Source: Planctomycetaceae bacterium
GTDB lineage: Bacteria > Planctomycetota > Planctomycetia > Pirellulales > Thermoguttaceae
NCBI GenBank assembly: GCA_003509805.1
Contig: DOMV01000248.1
Span: forward strand, 1-7,835
Reading direction: 5' to 3'
Length of the DNA stretch: 7,835 nt
The position numbers and the translations under genes are program-made. This document shows, piece by piece, positions 6,065 through 7,835 of the stretch (the stretch's first letter is position 1; each line of letters starts with the position of its first letter). Below the pieces are notes generated by a model. That model ran no database searches, was not told the origin of the DNA, and saw only the letters and a program-made list of their open reading frames with translations.

Positions 6065-7115
6065 TCGATTTTTCTCCCGGAACTTCCCGCACAAGTCTGG
6101 GGACGGCATAACCGGGTAAAGAGCGGACCATCGTTTCCATCAGCACTCGGGCTTCTTCCTGCCCGACCTCAAAATGCGAGGTGCCGGAAATCTTGTCGAG
6201 AAGATGCAGGTAATAAGGAAGAACACGCATGTCGACCAAATCCGCAAACAATTTCCGCAGCACGCCGGGACAATCGTTGACTTTTTTCAAGAGAACGGTT
6301 TGCGACATTATTGGAACGCCGCGGTCGATGAGCGTTCCTATTTTTTCCCGAAAAGCGTCGTCCAGTTCGCCGGGATGGTTGACATGTACGACCATATAGG
6401 AAGCGCATCGTTTCGAGGCGCGAAGGATTTCCGATAAATCGCTATCGATTCGCGAAGGAATCATGACGGGAAATCGCGTATGAATACGGAGACGTTTGAC
6501 ATGGGAAATGCGAAAAATTTCCTCTACGTAGAGGTTTAGCGCAAAATTATCGAGGGTGAGCGGATCGCCCCCGCTGAGAATCACTTCGTCGATGCCCGGG
6601 TCGCAACGGACATGTTGAAGCTGCCGGCAAACACGATCCATCGGGGAAATCGCGGAAAAAGGCGTTGTTTCTTCAGACGCGGTTTCACCGTCCTGGTCCG
6701 GCCGGATCGTTTCCTGTGGGGAAGGTCCCGGATTTTCCTTGGGAAAATGTTTTCGAAAACAGAAACGGCAATGGACGGCACAGGCATCGCTTGCTAAAAT
6801 GAGCGTTCGCCCGTGATACTTGTTCAGGCAACGGTTGGTTTTCGCGGCGCCGGCTTCCTCAAGCGGATCGCGGGTAAAACCGGGAACCTCCTCCATTTCA
6901 CGAATCGAGGGACAAACCTGGGCGAGAAGCGGGTCGTCGGGATCGGTCTTGTCGATTTTCGCAAGAAACGGTCGCGGAACGAGTACCGGATATTCCCGTG
7001 CGACCGATTCCGCCGCCGGATCGGCCGACAATTCAGGTCGGTCCAGCAATACGCCAAGCGTGTGCAAATCCCGCACGCTTTGTTCCAACTCCCGTTTCCA
7101 TTGAACTTCCGTCAT
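6048..7115 (-). CDS. epmB: EF-P modification lysine 2,3-aminomutase (EpmB/KamA-type radical SAM protein)
   Basis: 355 residues from ATG 7115 to TGA 6048-6050. EpmB converts L-lysine to (R)-beta-lysine, which EpmA then joins to EF-P. The radical-SAM motif is C112-x3-C116-x2-C119 (CAVHCRFC), followed by the SAM-contacting SGGDPL at 181-186, the strand RLRIHTRFPVMIP at 208-220, and YYLHLLDKISGTSHF near 301-315. K351, in the C-terminal EKSKSFLF, lies where the E. coli protein has its PSKTPL and is the likely PLP-binding lysine. Like EpmB, it lacks the long C-terminal region of catabolic lysine aminomutases. The N-terminus chosen (MTEVQWKREL) corresponds to the start of known EpmB proteins; the frame is open for 60 codons upstream to 7295, but that part is Arg/Thr-rich, covers tandem repeats, and looks non-coding. 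GGAA lies about 7 nt before the ATG. Relative to E. coli EpmB there is an extra acidic, Pro-rich stretch at about 126-158. It is divergent from efp, which supports the EF-P role. Confidence 0.92.
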   Translation of the reverse strand: MTEVQWKRELEQSVRDLHTLGVLLDRPELSADPAAESVAREYPVLVPRPFLAKIDKTDPDDPLLAQVCPSIREMEEVPGFTRDPLEEAGAAKTNRCLNKYHGRTLILASDACAVHCRFCFRKHFPKENPGPSPQETIRPDQDGETASEETTPFSAISPMDRVCRQLQHVRCDPGIDEVILSGGDPLTLDNFALNLYVEEIFRISHVKRLRIHTRFPVMIPSRIDSDLSEILRASKRCASYMVVHVNHPGELDDAFREKIGTLIDRGVPIMSQTVLLKKVNDCPGVLRKLFADLVDMRVLPYYLHLLDKISGTSHFEVGQEEARVLMETMVRSLPGYAVPRLVREVPGEKSKSFLF

Positions 7116-7151
7116 ATTGTGTTCCGCATGAATAATGGGTCGAGGGGCTTC

Positions 7152-7198
7152 CGGAGCACGGTGTGTCGGGAACGCTGTGTTTCGGGAACGCTGTGTTT
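7152..7198. repeat. 16-bp tandem repeat in the epmB-efp intergenic region
   Basis: cgggaacgctgtgttt occurs exactly at 7167-7182 and again at 7183-7198; a diverged 15-bp copy precedes them at 7152-7166. The array lies in the 220-bp gap between the divergent epmB and efp starts, within the likely leader of epmB. Apart from the repeat and the hairpin next to it, I see no gene in the 7116-7335 gap. Confidence 0.85.
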
Positions 7199-7207
7199 CC
7201 CGAACAC
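7177..7207. other. Hairpin-forming inverted repeat upstream of epmB
   Basis: TTCGGGAA (7181-7188) and TTCCCGAA (7197-7204) form an 8-bp perfect stem with an 8-nt loop. With one unpaired T at 7180 the stem continues as GTG (7177-7179) with CAC (7205-7207). On the minus strand it would sit about 60-90 nt before the epmB start codon; on the plus strand it is about 130 nt before efp. It arises partly from the second 16-bp repeat unit, so it may be a by-product of duplication and not a selected element. Confidence 0.45.
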
Positions 7208-7335
7208 GGCGATGCAGTCCCGAAACCGCGCACGTTGAGCCGGATACCCGGGTCCGGATTGTTCGCGACACCACATTACACCGCATAATTTCCAACGAAA
7301 TATTCCGTTTCCCGTTTTCAGAAAGGAATCATTCC

Positions 7336-7835
7336 ATGCCATCTTACAACACCAGCGATTTCCGTAAAGGTCTCAAGGTGCAAATCGAGGGAGATCCGTA
7401 TATCATGATCGAGTGCAACTTCGTCAAACCGGGCAAAGGACAGGCGCTCTACAAATGCAAATTACGAAACCTCACCCGGGGAACCGTGCTGGAGCGCACC
7501 TACAAAAGCGGCGATTCGCTCGACGCGGCCGACATCAACGAAATCGATGCCCAATTCCTTTACCAGATGGGTGATACGTTTTCCTTCATGGACAACGTCA
7601 GCTACGAACAATACGAGCTTTCCCGGGACGTGATCGACGACGCGTGGAAGTACCTCAAAGAGGGGATGCTCTGCAAAATGATGCTCTACAACAACAATCC
7701 GATGGGGATCACGCCGCCGAACCATGTCGTCCTGAAAGTCGAATACACCGAACCGGCGGTTCGCGGCAACACGGCGACCAATGTGACGAAACCGGCGAAA
7801 GTCGATACGGGAGCGGAAATCATGGTCCCGAATTT
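7336..7835 (+). CDS. efp: Elongation factor P, 3'-partial
   Basis: The window holds 166 codons from the ATG at 7336; E. coli EF-P has 188 residues, so roughly 20 are missing past the window edge. EF-P binds the ribosome between the P and E sites and speeds peptide-bond formation at polyproline stretches. The N-terminal domain (about 1-62) has the tip loop FVKPGKGQA with K34, the residue beta-lysylated in E. coli. The middle OB domain contains the LYQMGDTFSFMDNVSYEQ segment, and the third domain begins near ITPPNHVVLKVEYTEPAVRGNTA and runs on to a partial TGAEIMVPN. The start is supported by AAGGA centred near 7325, 8 nt before the ATG, and by alignment with known EF-P N-termini (SNDFRAGLK-like SDFRKGLK). 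It is divergent from epmB. The lysine in the tip loop suggests the EpmA/EpmB route and not arginine rhamnosylation, which needs Arg at this position. Confidence 0.97.
   Translation, partial: MPSYNTSDFRKGLKVQIEGDPYIMIECNFVKPGKGQALYKCKLRNLTRGTVLERTYKSGDSLDAADINEIDAQFLYQMGDTFSFMDNVSYEQYELSRDVIDDAWKYLKEGMLCKMMLYNNNPMGITPPNHVVLKVEYTEPAVRGNTATNVTKPAKVDTGAEIMVPN

Noticed and set aside
7259..7289. Possible efp promoter, TTGTTC - 19 bp - CATAAT
   Set aside because: The -10 matches 5 of 6 bases, but the -35 matches only 3 of 6 and the spacer is long; too weak to list as a feature.
7116..7295. N-terminal 60-codon extension of epmB
   Set aside because: Known EpmB proteins begin near the chosen methionine. 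The extension covers tandem repeats and has an Arg/Thr/Ser-rich composition typical of non-coding sequence.

Overview
The window looks like a stretch of a Planctomycetota chromosome, fairly GC-rich by eye. The main reason is the first gene, a prenyltransferase/squalene-oxidase-repeat protein whose C-terminal pattern I associate with planctomycetes. Poor Shine-Dalgarno sequences at several starts and a large orphan membrane protein fit the same picture. The phylum call is inference from gene content and is not proven by any marker gene here.

Layout. (1) Bases 1-938 (+) hold the C-terminal part of an alpha/alpha-toroid (terpene-cyclase-like repeat) protein; its start lies before the window. (2) A 65-bp gap between convergent genes (939-1003) carries a repeated 16-bp word, one copy of which supplies the stop codon of gene 1. 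(3) Bases 1004-3529 (-) encode an 841-residue protein with an N-terminal membrane region, a short PEGA-like segment and a long soluble part of unknown function. (4) Bases 3754-5925 (-) are a GntR(YtrA-type)-ABC ATPase-membrane protein operon, read leftwards from a well-formed promoter at 5965-5993 that overlaps a 25-bp palindrome, probably the regulator's own operator. The 841-residue gene lies directly downstream on the same strand and may belong to this unit. (5) Bases 6048-7115 (-) encode an EpmB-like lysine 2,3-aminomutase. (6) Bases 7336 to the end (+) encode elongation factor P, cut by the window end about 20 residues short of full length.

How the genes work together. EpmB makes (R)-beta-lysine, which EpmA attaches to a lysine of EF-P so that EF-P can rescue ribosomes stalled on polyproline. 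Here epmB and efp are divergent, and EF-P keeps the modifiable lysine (K34) in a KPGKGQ loop; epmA is not in the window. The GntR/ABC unit has the arrangement of a ligand- or stress-responsive exporter under autorepression; its substrate cannot be read from the sequence.

The most distinctive feature beyond the genes is short repetition at a 15-16 bp scale in four separate places (1-91, 933-979, 2586-2630, 7152-7198). In coding DNA the period is 15 bp and keeps the frame, giving pentapeptide repeats; in non-coding DNA it is 16 bp. I found no RNA gene, CRISPR array, insertion sequence or clear new multi-gene system.
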